A stretch of 64,000 nt of DNA. Source: Candidatus Nitrospira allomarina. Lineage in GTDB: Bacteria > Nitrospirota > Nitrospiria > Nitrospirales > UBA8639. The position numbers were made by a program, and so were the translations under genes. Below, one piece after another: positions 52,872 to 62,958 of this stretch (positions are counted from its first letter, which is position 1; each line of letters starts with the position of its first letter). The DNA is taken from NCBI RefSeq assembly GCF_032050975.1, contig NZ_CP116967.1, positions 2,477,001 to 2,541,000 on the forward strand. The letters are read 5' to 3'. The notes below the pieces were generated by a model. The model was not told where the DNA came from. It did no database searches and saw only the letters and a program-made list of their open reading frames with translations.

Positions 52872-53939
52872 ATGCAAAAATGGATTGACACCCGCGGAGG
52901 TTCCTCACCGTATTCCCAAGGTCAGGTTACTCCGTTACGTTTACAGGGCCCTGGTTCGCTGTGGTCCTTGGTCCTGGCAGGTGGACATGGGGAACGCCTT
53001 CGGGAATATACCGAACAGCGTTTCGGTGCCTATCGACCAAAGCAATATTGTGCGTTTATGGGAAAACGTTCGATGATTCAACATACCTGGAGGCGGGCGA
53101 AAGCCCTTTGTCTTCCTCATCAGGTTGTAACGGTGATGGACCAATCACACTGGGGTTATGTACGGACACAATTGATCCAGGAATCCCTTGGACGGGTGGT
53201 CTGGCAACCTGATAACCGAGGAACCGGACCCGGTGTGTTTCTGCCCCTCTCCTATATTCGAACGCATGATCCTCATGCCACGGTGGTTCTATGGCCTTCT
53301 GATCATTTCATTTTCCCCGTTGAGCCGATGATTCAAGTGGTTCATGATGCGGTGGCCTTTGTCCAGGAGCACCCGCACCGTATGGTGCTGTTGACTGTTC
53401 CTCCTCAATCGCGAGACCAGGACTATGGGTGGGTGATTCCAGGTGCTCGTGTCTCGCATCCGGGAGGGGTTCAGGTCAGGGAAGTGCGAAGATTTGTGGA
53501 AAAACCAGATGGATCCCAGCTAGAGGACATTGCCTTGAGTGGAGGGCAATGGAATACGTTGGTGTTGATTGCCAACGTTCAAACTTTATGGGAAGCTGGA
53601 CGTCAGTGTATTCCGGAGGTTGTGATGCCTCTTGAAGACCATGCGGGTGGGATTGGGACCTCAAGCGAACATCAACGTTTACTGCATCTCTATCGAACGA
53701 TGCCCACGAGAAATTTCTCGAGCGATCTCTTATCGCTGATTCCTCAGCAATTACATATGATGGATTTGACCGAGGTCTATTGGAGTGATTGGGGAAGGCC
53801 AGAGCGCATTCAGGAAACTATCGCGTGTATGAGGCGCCGTGAACTCTGTGGAGTTGCTAATGAGGCGGTTGGCCGGGTTTGGACGAAGTCCCGTCAAAAC
53901 GAGACGGTTCAGGAGGAATGCACCGTTGTTATGGGCTAG
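52872..53939 (+). CDS. Sugar-phosphate nucleotidyltransferase, paralogue of 19511-20512
   Basis: A 355-residue GT-A nucleotidyltransferase. Signature LAGGHGERLREY is followed by PKQYCAF, WQPDNRGTGPGVFLPL and VVLWPSDHFIFP with the DH metal site. The last shared segments are MPTRNFSSDL and WSDWGRPERI. It resembles mannose-1-phosphate guanylyltransferases without the isomerase part. The ATG at 52872 is chosen because AGGAG precedes it by 6 bases; an in-frame ATG at 52830 is poor. A Pho-box-like promoter is upstream, so phosphate limitation may control it, perhaps to alter surface sugars. Confidence 0.82.
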   Translation: MQKWIDTRGGSSPYSQGQVTPLRLQGPGSLWSLVLAGGHGERLREYTEQRFGAYRPKQYCAFMGKRSMIQHTWRRAKALCLPHQVVTVMDQSHWGYVRTQLIQESLGRVVWQPDNRGTGPGVFLPLSYIRTHDPHATVVLWPSDHFIFPVEPMIQVVHDAVAFVQEHPHRMVLLTVPPQSRDQDYGWVIPGARVSHPGGVQVREVRRFVEKPDGSQLEDIALSGGQWNTLVLIANVQTLWEAGRQCIPEVVMPLEDHAGGIGTSSEHQRLLHLYRTMPTRNFSSDLLSLIPQQLHMMDLTEVYWSDWGRPERIQETIACMRRRELCGVANEAVGRVWTKSRQNETVQEECTVVMG

Positions 53940-54195
53940 AGCATCTGATGATTCAATGAGATGTATGTGTCGGCTGGATGGCTGACCATGAAGCTCACGT
54001 TCGATAGATATTCTGATGAGCCGGATTTTAGGATAAAGGGCCAGCAAGAGGGATGTCCGCTGATGGAGTTGGAAGCAGCGTTTCTTTCGGAAAACTGGTT
54101 TTTAGTGCCTAACAAATCCACCGGCTAATTTTGGCAGAGGCGCTGAGATGTGTTGGCATCGTTGAAAAAAGCATCCGACTGGTCATTCACCATCT

Positions 54196-56355
54196 TCAGA
54201 AGGAAAGCGGCTTGGTGTACTTTCCTTTCCAGTTTGCAATAAACCAATCTTGAGCATGAAATGGTGCTTCATGCTCCAAAGGCTTGACGCGAGTATAGGT
54301 TCCATCGGGTTGGAGTTGTCGCGTGTGCATGTTATCTTTCAGGTAGGGACGCAAAACGGTTTCAACAATGAAGGCTCGGAGTGTGGGACTCTCAATCGGA
54401 AACAAAATTTCAACCCGACGGTCCATATTGCGAGGCATGAGATCCGCACTTCCCAGAAATAATTCATCCTGCCCTCCGTTACCAAAATAATAACAGCGGG
54501 AATGCTCGAGGAATCGTCCGACGAGAGACGTGACCGTAATGGTTTGGCTGAGCCCAGGAACCCCAGGGCGGAGCCCGCACATTCCACGGACCATGAGTTC
54601 AATCTTGACTCCTGCTTGAGAGGCTCGATACAAGGCCTGAATTGAGGCTTTGTCGACGAGAGAATTTACCTTGAATGCCAGGTAGCCGTCTCCATGTTGT
54701 TGTTGGCGGGATATTTCCCGATTGATTCGCTCGATGATATTCGTTCGAATTCCGACCGGCGCAATCAAAAGTTTCGCGTAGGAGTCTTTTTTTGAATACC
54801 CGGTCAAGGCATTGAACAGATCGGTGACATCTTCGCCGAATACCGGATGACAGGTAAATAAACTGAAATCTGTATAGAATTTGCTGGTGATGGGATTGTA
54901 ATTGCCGGTTCCGAGATGCAGATAGCGACGAATGCCATCTGATTCACGACGAACGACCATGCAGACCTTGGCATGTGTTTTCAGGCCCAGGACACCATAC
55001 ACCACATGGACGCCTTCATCTTCTAGTTTTCTTGCCCATTCAATATTATTTTCCTCATCGAACCGGGCTTTGAGTTCCAAGAGTACGGCAACCTGCTTGT
55101 CATTTTGGCGGGCTTCCATGAGGGCGTCTACCACAGGGGAGTTGATGCCTACTCGATAGAGTGTCTGCTTAATGGCTAACACCTTCGGATCCAGAGCGGC
55201 TTGTCGAATGAAATCCACGACGGGTGAGAAGCTGTCGTATGGGTGATGAAGGAAGATGTCTTCCCGTTTGATGAGTGAAAATAATGACTCCTTGGAGGTG
55301 GGGTCGTGCAGAATATTGGGGAAATGGGGTGAAAATTTCAGATCCGGTCGGTCAATGGCTGTGAGTTCAAGGAGATTCGATAGGCCGAGACGGAAGTCAT
55401 AGGTGTAAACCTGATAGGGCGCTAAACTCAGATTTCTGACCAGGATATCTTTAATGGAATCGGGCATATGCCGGTCCAGTTCCAATCGCACCACCGAACC
55501 GAATTGGCGTAAATCAATTTGTTCCTCAATGGCAGCCAGCAGATCGCCGGCTTCATCTTCCTCAATTTCAAAATCCGCATCCCTGGTAATGCGAAAATAA
55601 TAGGAGGCCTGAATTGTCAAACCCGGAAACAATAAGTCCAGATTGGCGGCGATGATGTCCTCCAGCCACACAAAGTTGGTGCTTTCCGCTCCGGTGGCTA
55701 ACCCCATTTGTTCATCGTCTGATACCTGCGATTCGTCTGGAATTCTGATTAATCTTGGAAACAACGACGGAACCTTAATGCGTGCAAAACATTCCCCACG
55801 CTCGGGGTCGTTCGCCACGACGGCCAGGTTGACCGTGAGGTTGGAGATATGGGGGAAAGGGTGGCTGGGGTCAAAGGCCAAAGGCGTCAACGCGGGAAAA
55901 ATTTCTTTTCGAAAATATCGGCGGAGAAGGGATCGTTGTTTGGGTTTGAGGTCTTGATAGGCCAGAATGCAAATATGTGCTTGCGCCAGACGCGTCAGAA
56001 GGTCATCCTGCCAACATTGGGTGACACGGGAAAAACTGCGGAGAAGGGCGTCCCGGATTTGGCCCAATTGATCGGACGGACTCATCCCATCCAGAGCGGC
56101 TTCCAGAACGCCGCTGGACAATTGCTCGCGTAATCCTGAAATTCGGATCATGAAAAATTCATCAAGATTATTGAAGAATATGGAAAGGAATTTAATTCGT
56201 TCCAGTAATGGATGGCTCGGATCTTCTGCCTCTTCCAGTACCCGTTTATTGAACTCCAGCCAGCTCAGTTCCCGGTTCAGGTACAGCTTGGGGTCATCAA
56301 GATTATCGATAACCTCAGATTGATTGGGTGCCTTCGGTTTTATCTGATGAGTCAT
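54196..56355 (-). CDS. ppk1: Polyphosphate kinase 1
   Basis: A 719-residue PPK1 of usual length, which makes polyphosphate from ATP at the membrane. N-terminal block NRELSWLEFNKRVLEEA, the active-site histidine in YLHLGTGNYN about two-thirds along, LKTHAKVCMVVRR and LMPRNMDRRVEILFPI near the end are family hallmarks. It lies convergent to the nucleotidyltransferase. The ATG at 56355 has a palindrome, ACCTCA-N-TGAGGT, about 45 bp upstream. It anchors the polyphosphate section with CHAD, Ppx and SixA genes. Confidence 0.97.
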   Translation of the reverse strand: MTHQIKPKAPNQSEVIDNLDDPKLYLNRELSWLEFNKRVLEEAEDPSHPLLERIKFLSIFFNNLDEFFMIRISGLREQLSSGVLEAALDGMSPSDQLGQIRDALLRSFSRVTQCWQDDLLTRLAQAHICILAYQDLKPKQRSLLRRYFRKEIFPALTPLAFDPSHPFPHISNLTVNLAVVANDPERGECFARIKVPSLFPRLIRIPDESQVSDDEQMGLATGAESTNFVWLEDIIAANLDLLFPGLTIQASYYFRITRDADFEIEEDEAGDLLAAIEEQIDLRQFGSVVRLELDRHMPDSIKDILVRNLSLAPYQVYTYDFRLGLSNLLELTAIDRPDLKFSPHFPNILHDPTSKESLFSLIKREDIFLHHPYDSFSPVVDFIRQAALDPKVLAIKQTLYRVGINSPVVDALMEARQNDKQVAVLLELKARFDEENNIEWARKLEDEGVHVVYGVLGLKTHAKVCMVVRRESDGIRRYLHLGTGNYNPITSKFYTDFSLFTCHPVFGEDVTDLFNALTGYSKKDSYAKLLIAPVGIRTNIIERINREISRQQQHGDGYLAFKVNSLVDKASIQALYRASQAGVKIELMVRGMCGLRPGVPGLSQTITVTSLVGRFLEHSRCYYFGNGGQDELFLGSADLMPRNMDRRVEILFPIESPTLRAFIVETVLRPYLKDNMHTRQLQPDGTYTRVKPLEHEAPFHAQDWFIANWKGKYTKPLSF

Positions 56356-56491
56356 GACCTAATCTCCTATTATGCCTGTTATGGATGAAGAGTCATTCTA
56401 CCTCATTGAGGTTATACAGGCCCATCATCAGTCCAATAAAACGGGTCAATGTCGACATAAACGGGGCAAGGAGGATTTGTGGCATAAGGCT

Positions 56492-57934
56492 TTATAGCTT
56501 TTTCCCATGTTTTTGAAGCTTTTGCCACTGTTTCGGGAGTTGTTGATACACTTGGGATTGCTGGTTTCGTAACCGTTCGATCATCAGTCCAATGACATAG
56601 GCTATGCCCGTTGACCGGGAGTATTGCTTGATGGCGAGGAGCCGTTGCTCAGCAACTAACGCATCCTGATGGTGTCCCAGAAGATCCTGCGTGTGTTGCG
56701 CTTGTTTAAGAAACTGTTTGGCACGCTTGCCAAGCAAGGGCTCGGCCAGTTCAATGGCATATCGCGCCCGTTTTAAGAGTATTCGAGTGCGATGCAGATC
56801 AGTTTTCGGGAACAAGCTGTTTGAGGCATCCACAAAATCCTGAACTTTGTGAAAGGCGTTTTCCGCTAATTCCGTAATCGTCAGTGGAGACGACTGAAAT
56901 GGAAAACGGGGTAATGAGTCCTCAAAATGATTCAGGAGATTGAGATACCGGTCACTACGCAATCCCTCCAGAAGTTTGGCACGGGCCATAGACCTCTGAT
57001 CTTCAAAAATCTTGAGAATCGATTGAAATGCACGCGTTTCTTGTATGGAGAGGTCATGGAAATTTTGACGAAATGATTCCAAAAGGACATCCCCATCTCT
57101 CACTTCGCCCAACAAAGAACCAACCCATCCCAGCTCCTGGCGGACATGCTCTGTCCATTCGGGTGCGAGAAAAGTACGCATGGCTCGAATGATGGCTCTC
57201 ATGCGGCGGATCGCGACTCGCATGCGATGGAGTGCTTCGCTATCCCGACCCAAGCGGGTGCCGGGATCATGTTGCAACATCTGAAGGAACTGGGAGTGAA
57301 GCCTTTCTCGAATATGTTCTGTCGGTGGTGCTGAAGCATCACTGAGTTTGAGGGCAAGCGGATAGGGAAGTTGTAGTGCTTGAAAAATCTTGGGTTGTAA
57401 TGGTTTCTCCTCTGCCCCGGCATACAGCAAGATCTTCCTGATAGGCTTGAGTTGAGCGGCTGTGCTTTCCTGGAGTTCGATCTCGACTTCCTGGAATGAA
57501 TGCACAGTTTTTTGGTCTCTGATGAGGGCGACGGAGTCCTGAACGACTTCAACGATGACCTGGCTGTCCTTCCGAATGCGTACCCCTTTTCTCTTTGTCC
57601 GGAGTTTTCCGAGTTGAATGGCCTCCTGTTTTCTAAAAAAAGCCGTTAATAAGTCCTGAAATTCCCAGGGAATGCTGCGACTGCTGGAATCAATGGTCAA
57701 CTCCACTCGAACGGCACCGCTGGGTATCTTTAATTGCCACACCCCATGGGCTTGTTCCACTCGTTTTCGGAGTGTCAGACCCAATTGACCGAGTCGATGG
57801 TGCTCGCTGTCAAAATAGGTGGAGGTAAATACGCGTGGCGGGATCGGCTCCCCCATGTCGGGAGGGATTTGGAAGCGGGGGGGAATCCGAAACTTAATTT
57901 CGTTTTCAATCGCCTGGTGAATCTTCCATGCCAT
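56492..57934 (-). CDS. CYTH-CHAD fusion protein
   Basis: A 480-residue protein with an N-terminal CYTH triphosphate-tunnel domain (about 1-200; ENEIKF is the E-x-E-x-K signature; also TYFDSEHHRLGQLGLTLRKR) and a C-terminal CHAD domain (about 215-475) rich in conserved histidines and basic residues (RMRVAIRRMRAIIRAMRTF, RTRILLKRARYAIELA). CYTH domains hydrolyse inorganic triphosphate and CHAD domains bind polyphosphate granules. It is 136 bp upstream of ppk1 and likely cotranscribed with it. Confidence 0.92.
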   Translation of the reverse strand: MAWKIHQAIENEIKFRIPPRFQIPPDMGEPIPPRVFTSTYFDSEHHRLGQLGLTLRKRVEQAHGVWQLKIPSGAVRVELTIDSSSRSIPWEFQDLLTAFFRKQEAIQLGKLRTKRKGVRIRKDSQVIVEVVQDSVALIRDQKTVHSFQEVEIELQESTAAQLKPIRKILLYAGAEEKPLQPKIFQALQLPYPLALKLSDASAPPTEHIRERLHSQFLQMLQHDPGTRLGRDSEALHRMRVAIRRMRAIIRAMRTFLAPEWTEHVRQELGWVGSLLGEVRDGDVLLESFRQNFHDLSIQETRAFQSILKIFEDQRSMARAKLLEGLRSDRYLNLLNHFEDSLPRFPFQSSPLTITELAENAFHKVQDFVDASNSLFPKTDLHRTRILLKRARYAIELAEPLLGKRAKQFLKQAQHTQDLLGHHQDALVAEQRLLAIKQYSRSTGIAYVIGLMIERLRNQQSQVYQQLPKQWQKLQKHGKKL

Positions 57935-58329
57935 AACAACTCATCCTGCAATATTCAGTGTGCTGTGGGCCGTTTGAATCACATCTTCCCGGGATCCGTC
58001 TCATTTTACCTGAATGAATCGCAAGAAAGTGTGAAATTCCCGCGCAAATTCTTGTCTTTTCAAGATAAATGTCTTGTTGTTTCCTGCAGGGCTTTTACGG
58101 CCACCTTCATGCTCCGGTAATCCCAGGGAGCATTACTTGAGCTCACCTGATTTAAAGAAACGGGTATCTCTTTCCTGCACGCTCTGTTGCACGTGATGGG
58201 TAATTGAGTCTGCATATGACTGTCAGAAAACGCATTGTGATCCAGAATTCGAGAGAAACTGTGTCACCAAAAAATGAATTTCGATATACTACCAGGGGAA
58301 AAGTGGGGTTCAAAACACGCAGGAGAATA
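57935..58329. other. Divergent intergenic region between CHAD and the phosphatase gene
   Basis: No gene is supported; an open frame running through 58204-58329 is only the untranslated extension of the next gene. A -10-like TATACT (58285) has TGTCAC 17 bp upstream, a weak candidate promoter, but no 11-bp Pho array was found. Confidence 0.4.
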
Positions 58330-59130
58330 ATGATGTATAAAGGATTGCCTAATAATCAACTGACTCAACTGTTGCAAACAGCTGTCCAGGCGGCCCACGT
58401 TGCGGCTGTTCCGATTCGAGCCTATTTTGAAAAGCAGGATTTCCGTATTAGAGAAAAAAGCGATGGTTCACCGGTGACTCAAGCCGATCAAGAGGGGGAA
58501 GCACTCATCCGCAGTCACTTGCTTTCCAACGCCGCAATCGGGCCTCTCGATATTCTTGGTGAAGAAGAAGGGTTACAGGGAACGGGAACAAGATGGCAAT
58601 GGGTCGTGGATCCTATCGATGGAACACGATCCTTTATCCATGGGATCCCGTTATTCGGTACCATTATCGCCTTGGTTGACGCTCGGGAACAATTTCCTGT
58701 TCTCGGAGTGATTCACCTACCCATGCTCGGTCTCACCTATGCCGCGGCCAGGGGACAAGGGATCACTCGACAAGGAAAAGCCTTACACCTTCCTGAAGAT
58801 CTTCCCATTGAAAAGGCCATTATCGGAGTGGGCGATTTCGCTCAGTTTTCCAGTGTTAATAGGGAGGCGGATTATCATCAGCTGTTAAGGATGTCCGGAT
58901 ATGTGCGAGGGTATACCGATTGCTTTGGCCATAGCCTGGTGATCAGTGGAGCCCTTGGCGCAATGGTGGATCCAGCTTTGAACCCGTGGGATATCCTGGC
59001 TACTCAAGTATTAATTGAGGAGGCAGGAGGGACGGCAATCCTTCGTCCCTCAAAGGTATCCGGAAAGGTTGATGCCATATTTGGGAACCGTTTGCTCGTC
59101 CAACATCTTACTCGAGAACTCTCCTTTTAA
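58330..59130 (+). CDS. Inositol-monophosphatase-family phosphatase (HisN/CysQ-like)
   Basis: A 266-residue metal-dependent phosphatase. The metal-binding residues are in GEEEG (ILGEEEGLQG) and the signature WVVDPIDGTRSFIHGIP, then NPWDILATQVLIEEAGG near the end. The SFIHGIP variant is common in histidinol-phosphate phosphatases of this family; inositol- or PAP-phosphatase roles are alternatives. ATGs at 58330 and 58333 both follow AGGAG; 42 upstream codons in frame lack signal or homology and are excluded. Confidence 0.85.
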   Translation: MMYKGLPNNQLTQLLQTAVQAAHVAAVPIRAYFEKQDFRIREKSDGSPVTQADQEGEALIRSHLLSNAAIGPLDILGEEEGLQGTGTRWQWVVDPIDGTRSFIHGIPLFGTIIALVDAREQFPVLGVIHLPMLGLTYAAARGQGITRQGKALHLPEDLPIEKAIIGVGDFAQFSSVNREADYHQLLRMSGYVRGYTDCFGHSLVISGALGAMVDPALNPWDILATQVLIEEAGGTAILRPSKVSGKVDAIFGNRLLVQHLTRELSF

Positions 59131-59444
59131 TATTTTCGGGGTTATAGCGATGGCAGATCTCTGTATCGCCAGGATCTCTTGAACCGCGTCTGGTGAACGC
59201 AGATCTCTGTCGAAGTTCGGACTGTAGGCTCTCATATAGTAGCGAAAACTTCAGCGGTTGGGCGATCACGGCCCCACTATTGAAACTGTCTGGGGTGTGG
59301 GGTATCGTATACATATCATTCATGATGGTTCTGTCCCTTCCTGAAGATTTCCTTCTTGCAACATCTGATACGGGTATTGACCACGGAATCTCTGTGGGCA
59401 TGAACGGGTAAAACCGAATCTATTTTTTGAAGGAGTTCAGCTAC
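59131..59444. other. Intergenic region upstream of the exopolyphosphatase
   Basis: No gene is supported. The 12-mer GCAGATCTCTGT occurs twice (59153 and 59199) as a direct repeat 46 bp apart; meaning unknown. An AAGGAG ribosome site at 59429 serves the next gene. Confidence 0.35.
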
Positions 59445-61004
59445 ATGAAAAGGCTCGCGGTTATTGATATTGGAACTAATTCCATTCACATGGTTCTAGC
59501 CGAAATTGGAAAAGGATTTTCTTACAAGATTGTCGATCGTATAAAGGATATGGCCAGATTAGGTGATGGAACCTTTACGTCTCAGCGGTTGTCTCCAGAG
59601 GCCATGGACCGTGGGTTGACCGTCCTAAAACGGTTTTCCATGCTGGCAAAGAATAAAGGATTTGATCCTATTTTACCCATTGCCACCAGTGCGGTCCGGG
59701 AGGCAAAAAATGGAGGGGATTTTTTAAAGCTCGTACGCAAAGAGCTTGGCCTTCGGGTGCGGGTCATCACCGGGGAGGAAGAGGCTCGCCTCATCTATTT
59801 AGGCGTCAGGAATAGTATGGATCTCGACCATTTTCCCGCCATGATTGTGGATATCGGGGGCGGATCCGTGGAATTGATGGCTTGTACGCAAAGGCGCTTA
59901 AAATTTGTGAGAAGCCTCAAGCTAGGTGCGATCAGGTTGAAGGATGAATTTCTCAAGGCAGATATTCCTGATAAAAAAATAATCCAACGTCTGGAAAATC
60001 TGGTCAGTCAAACCTTGAAGAAATCCTTACCATCAAAGAAACGTGACTCTCAATTTAATCAACTTGTGGCCACATCGGGAATGGCGGGGAACCTCGCGGA
60101 AATCATTTATTTGTCTAGGACCGGACGGCCGCTCTCTCAAATTGATATGGCCACGATTGAGTTAGATGAAGTTCGAGAAGTGGAAAGACTGCTGCGGACC
60201 AAAGATACACAGACACGATTGAATATACCCGGCCTGGACCCTAGGCGTGTAGATACGCTGTATTCCGGTGTGTTGGTGTTGCGTATACTTATGGAACGTA
60301 TCGGGGTCAAGCAAGCGCGTATTAGTGATAAAGCGATTCGGGAAGGGGTCATTTATGATTTCATCCAACAACATCAGGAAGGGTTGCGGGCGGAACAAGA
60401 AATTCCCCATATTCGTCGGCGTCAGGTCTTATTGTTGGCCAGACGATACCAATATCCAAAAAACCATGCGCATCATGTGGCGAAGTTGGCATTAAGCTTG
60501 TTCGATCAGACTCAAGCGTTACATCAACTTGGCGACAGGGAACGGGAGTGGTTGGAATACGCGGCTTTACTTCACGATATTGGGCACCATATTAGAGAAA
60601 ACAAACACCATAAGCACACCTACTATTTGATAACCCATGCCGATCTTCCCGGGTTTTCGTCTGAAGAGGTAGACATTATGGCCAACGTGGCGCGATATCA
60701 TCGACGGGGCCAACCAACGATCAGGCATAAAGGATTTCGACTCTTAAACCGCGAACAGCGAAAAGTTGTGCCCTGTCTCAGTGCGATTTTACGAATTGCT
60801 GATGGTCTGGATCGGAGTCATTTTTCCGTGGTCAGGAAAATTTTCATTGAACCCGGGAAGCCTCTCCGCCTCCATGTATTTTTTCGCTATGACCCGGAGT
60901 TGGAATTATGGACAACGGAACGAAGGATGAAACTTTTTGAGAAAATCTTTCATTGTCGGATTGAATTGAAGCCGGCTCCCATTGCCATGAAAACTGTGGC
61001 CTAG
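59445..61004 (+). CDS. ppx: Exopolyphosphatase/guanosine pentaphosphatase with HD domain
   Basis: A 519-residue Ppx/GppA-family phosphatase. The ASKHA core (about 1-300) has the phosphate-1 loop VIDIGTNSIHMVLAEIG and phosphate-2 loop VDIGGGSVELM. The C-terminal HD-type domain (about 310-500) has LLHDIGHHI and HH/YH metal-ligand motifs, seen in the longer members. It degrades polyphosphate from the ends or hydrolyses pppGpp. The ATG at 59445 is chosen since the family begins at MKRLAVIDIG and AAGGAG lies 10 bases upstream. Confidence 0.95.
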   Translation: MKRLAVIDIGTNSIHMVLAEIGKGFSYKIVDRIKDMARLGDGTFTSQRLSPEAMDRGLTVLKRFSMLAKNKGFDPILPIATSAVREAKNGGDFLKLVRKELGLRVRVITGEEEARLIYLGVRNSMDLDHFPAMIVDIGGGSVELMACTQRRLKFVRSLKLGAIRLKDEFLKADIPDKKIIQRLENLVSQTLKKSLPSKKRDSQFNQLVATSGMAGNLAEIIYLSRTGRPLSQIDMATIELDEVREVERLLRTKDTQTRLNIPGLDPRRVDTLYSGVLVLRILMERIGVKQARISDKAIREGVIYDFIQQHQEGLRAEQEIPHIRRRQVLLLARRYQYPKNHAHHVAKLALSLFDQTQALHQLGDREREWLEYAALLHDIGHHIRENKHHKHTYYLITHADLPGFSSEEVDIMANVARYHRRGQPTIRHKGFRLLNREQRKVVPCLSAILRIADGLDRSHFSVVRKIFIEPGKPLRLHVFFRYDPELELWTTERRMKLFEKIFHCRIELKPAPIAMKTVA

Positions 61005-61287
61005 CGGGTCACCCTATGTGTGAACCCTTCTCTGGAAATTGTTCGGGCATTTATGGGATACTTGCGCATTTTGGGGTCCCCAGCATAGGTTAAAATGTCG
61101 GGCTGCGGTTTGAGGGTGTCGACTTCTTCTTGTAGATCATGGCGGGTCACTTCATAATATCTGCTCACCAAAAAAACGAATAATCGATAGGCTAACCTGT
61201 TTTCGGCTTGGAAATTGTGATTCCTGGCCTGCAGAGTCCAAGGCGAGATTTGACCATTCTGCGCTTTCCAGTTTAAGGAGACTCCTT

Positions 61288-61905
61288 ATGTTTAGTTTTA
61301 TGCCTCGGGAAAGCGGGTTTTTTGATTTATTCGAGCAAGCATCTCAAAACGTCGTGGAAGCAGGGCAGTGCTTGAAAGTATTAATGAAGTCCTTTGATGA
61401 ACCGCATACAAAAATTCAACACATCAAAAATTTGGAGCACAAGGGTGACGATCTCACTCGTGACATTGTGTATAAACTCAATAAAACGTTTATTACCCCG
61501 TTAGATCGGGAAGATATTCACGCATTGGCCAGCGCGCTCGATGATATTCTGGACGAAATTGATGCGGTGGCGGAATTGTTCATGGTGTTTAAAATTGACC
61601 ATCCGACGCCCACGGCACTCAGGTTGTCCGAAATCCTTCATGATGCTGCTTTAGAAGTCGGGAAGGGGATTGATCTTCTTCGTCTTCAAAACTGGGATAT
61701 GAAGGACTGTGCCATTCGAGTCCATAGCCTGGAAAACGAAGCTGATCGGGTGAGCCGAGAAGCGATCTCCCGGTTATTTGAAGAGGAAGCGGATCCCAAG
61801 ACGGTGATGAAGTGGAAAGAGATCTACGAAAATTTTGAGATGGGCACCGATTCGTGTGAGGATGTGGTGAATGTCCTGGAGCGGATCGCACTCAAGCATG
61901 GATAG
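61288..61905 (+). CDS. DUF47 (PhoU-like/YkaA) phosphate-transport regulator
   Basis: A 205-residue all-helical protein of the DUF47 family (NLEHKGDDLTRDIVYKLNKTFITPLDREDIHALASALDDILD typical block from residue 47). These PhoU-like proteins are almost always next to PiT phosphate transporters, as here, and probably gate or regulate them. TTTAAGGAG precedes the ATG. The transporter gene starts 57 bp downstream but is frameshifted. Confidence 0.93.
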   Translation: MFSFMPRESGFFDLFEQASQNVVEAGQCLKVLMKSFDEPHTKIQHIKNLEHKGDDLTRDIVYKLNKTFITPLDREDIHALASALDDILDEIDAVAELFMVFKIDHPTPTALRLSEILHDAALEVGKGIDLLRLQNWDMKDCAIRVHSLENEADRVSREAISRLFEEEADPKTVMKWKEIYENFEMGTDSCEDVVNVLERIALKHG

Positions 61906-61961
61906 TGACGTGTTAGCCGAATCCTTTCTATATTTCTGATATCCTTCCCAAAAGCATTTCA

Positions 61962-62958
61962 GTGGCCGATTTCAGCATACTTCTCATTCTAATTATCGGC
62001 CTCGCACTTCTGTTTGATTTTTCAAATGGTTGGCATGATAGTGCCAATGCCGTAGCCACCGTCGTGTCCACTCGAGTCCTGAGCCCCGTCTTGGCTGTTC
62101 TTTTTGCCGGTATCCTGAATGTAATCGGGGCCTTTATGTCTACCGCGGTAGCCAAGATGGTAGGAAACGGAATTATCGATCCTGCCGCGATCAATGATGT
62201 GGTCATTATTTCCGCATTGGGGGGAGCTATCGTTTGGAATTTTATTACCTTACATATGGGGTTGCCTTCCAGTTCCTCCCATGCCTTGATTGGGGCCATG
62301 GTCGGTGCAGGTTTTATTCATGGTGGTGTCGAGGTGTTGCAGGGTGCCGGATTGATAAAGGTCATGGAAGCGATGGTCTCTTCTCCTTTATTGGGGTTTC
62401 TTGCGGCCTTTGTACTCATGGTTGGGTTGAGCTGGGCGTTTTTTCGGGCGTCGCGAGGAAGGGCCATGAGGTTGTTTCGACGTCTTCAATTGTTGTCAGC
62501 GGGGTTTATGGCTTTGAGTCATGGAGCCAATGATGCACAAAAAGCGATGGGAATCATTACCCTGGCTTTGCTTTCTTTCTGCCGGACATATTCCTTCTGC
62601 GGAAGTGCCCAAATGGGTTATAATCTCCTGCGCACTCTCTATGGGCCTGGGAACGGCCCTAGGAGGATGGAAGATTATTCGAACTCTGGGGATGCGAATT
62701 GCCAAGTTGGATCCTGTCCATGGGTTCGCCGCCGAAACCGGAGCCGGTGTCGTGTTGATGGTTACCGCCCATATTGGATTGCCTGTCAGCACGACTCACA
62801 CGATTACTTCTTCAGTCATGGGCGTGGGGGCGGTGAATCGATTGTCGGCGGTTCGTTGGGGTGTTACCAGGAGAATTGCCTATGCGTGGGTCTTTACGCT
62901 TCCCGGTTCGGCATTCTTGGCCGTGGCTTTTTACCTCCTGCTGTCTGCATTTTTCTAG
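61962..62958 (+). pseudogene. pit: PiT-family inorganic phosphate transporter, frameshifted by a 4-bp duplication
   Basis: A low-affinity phosphate permease of about 330 residues if repaired. The first frame (GTG start at 61962) covers the N-terminal helices with the PiT motifs FDFSNGWHDSANAVATVVST and GLPSSSSHALIGAMVG, and reads into SHGANDAQKAMGIITLALL. At 62571-62580 the run CTTTCTTTCT contains a tandem 4-bp unit; removing one copy restores LLSAGHIPSAEVPKWV and the C-terminal half in another frame, ending GLPVSTTHTITSSVMGVGAVNR ... at 62958. So the gene is disrupted by a 4-bp duplication, or by an assembly error. Confidence 0.85.

Noticed and set aside
59153-59210. Direct repeat of GCAGATCTCTGT upstream of the exopolyphosphatase
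   Set aside because: Only two short copies with no link to a promoter element; likely chance.
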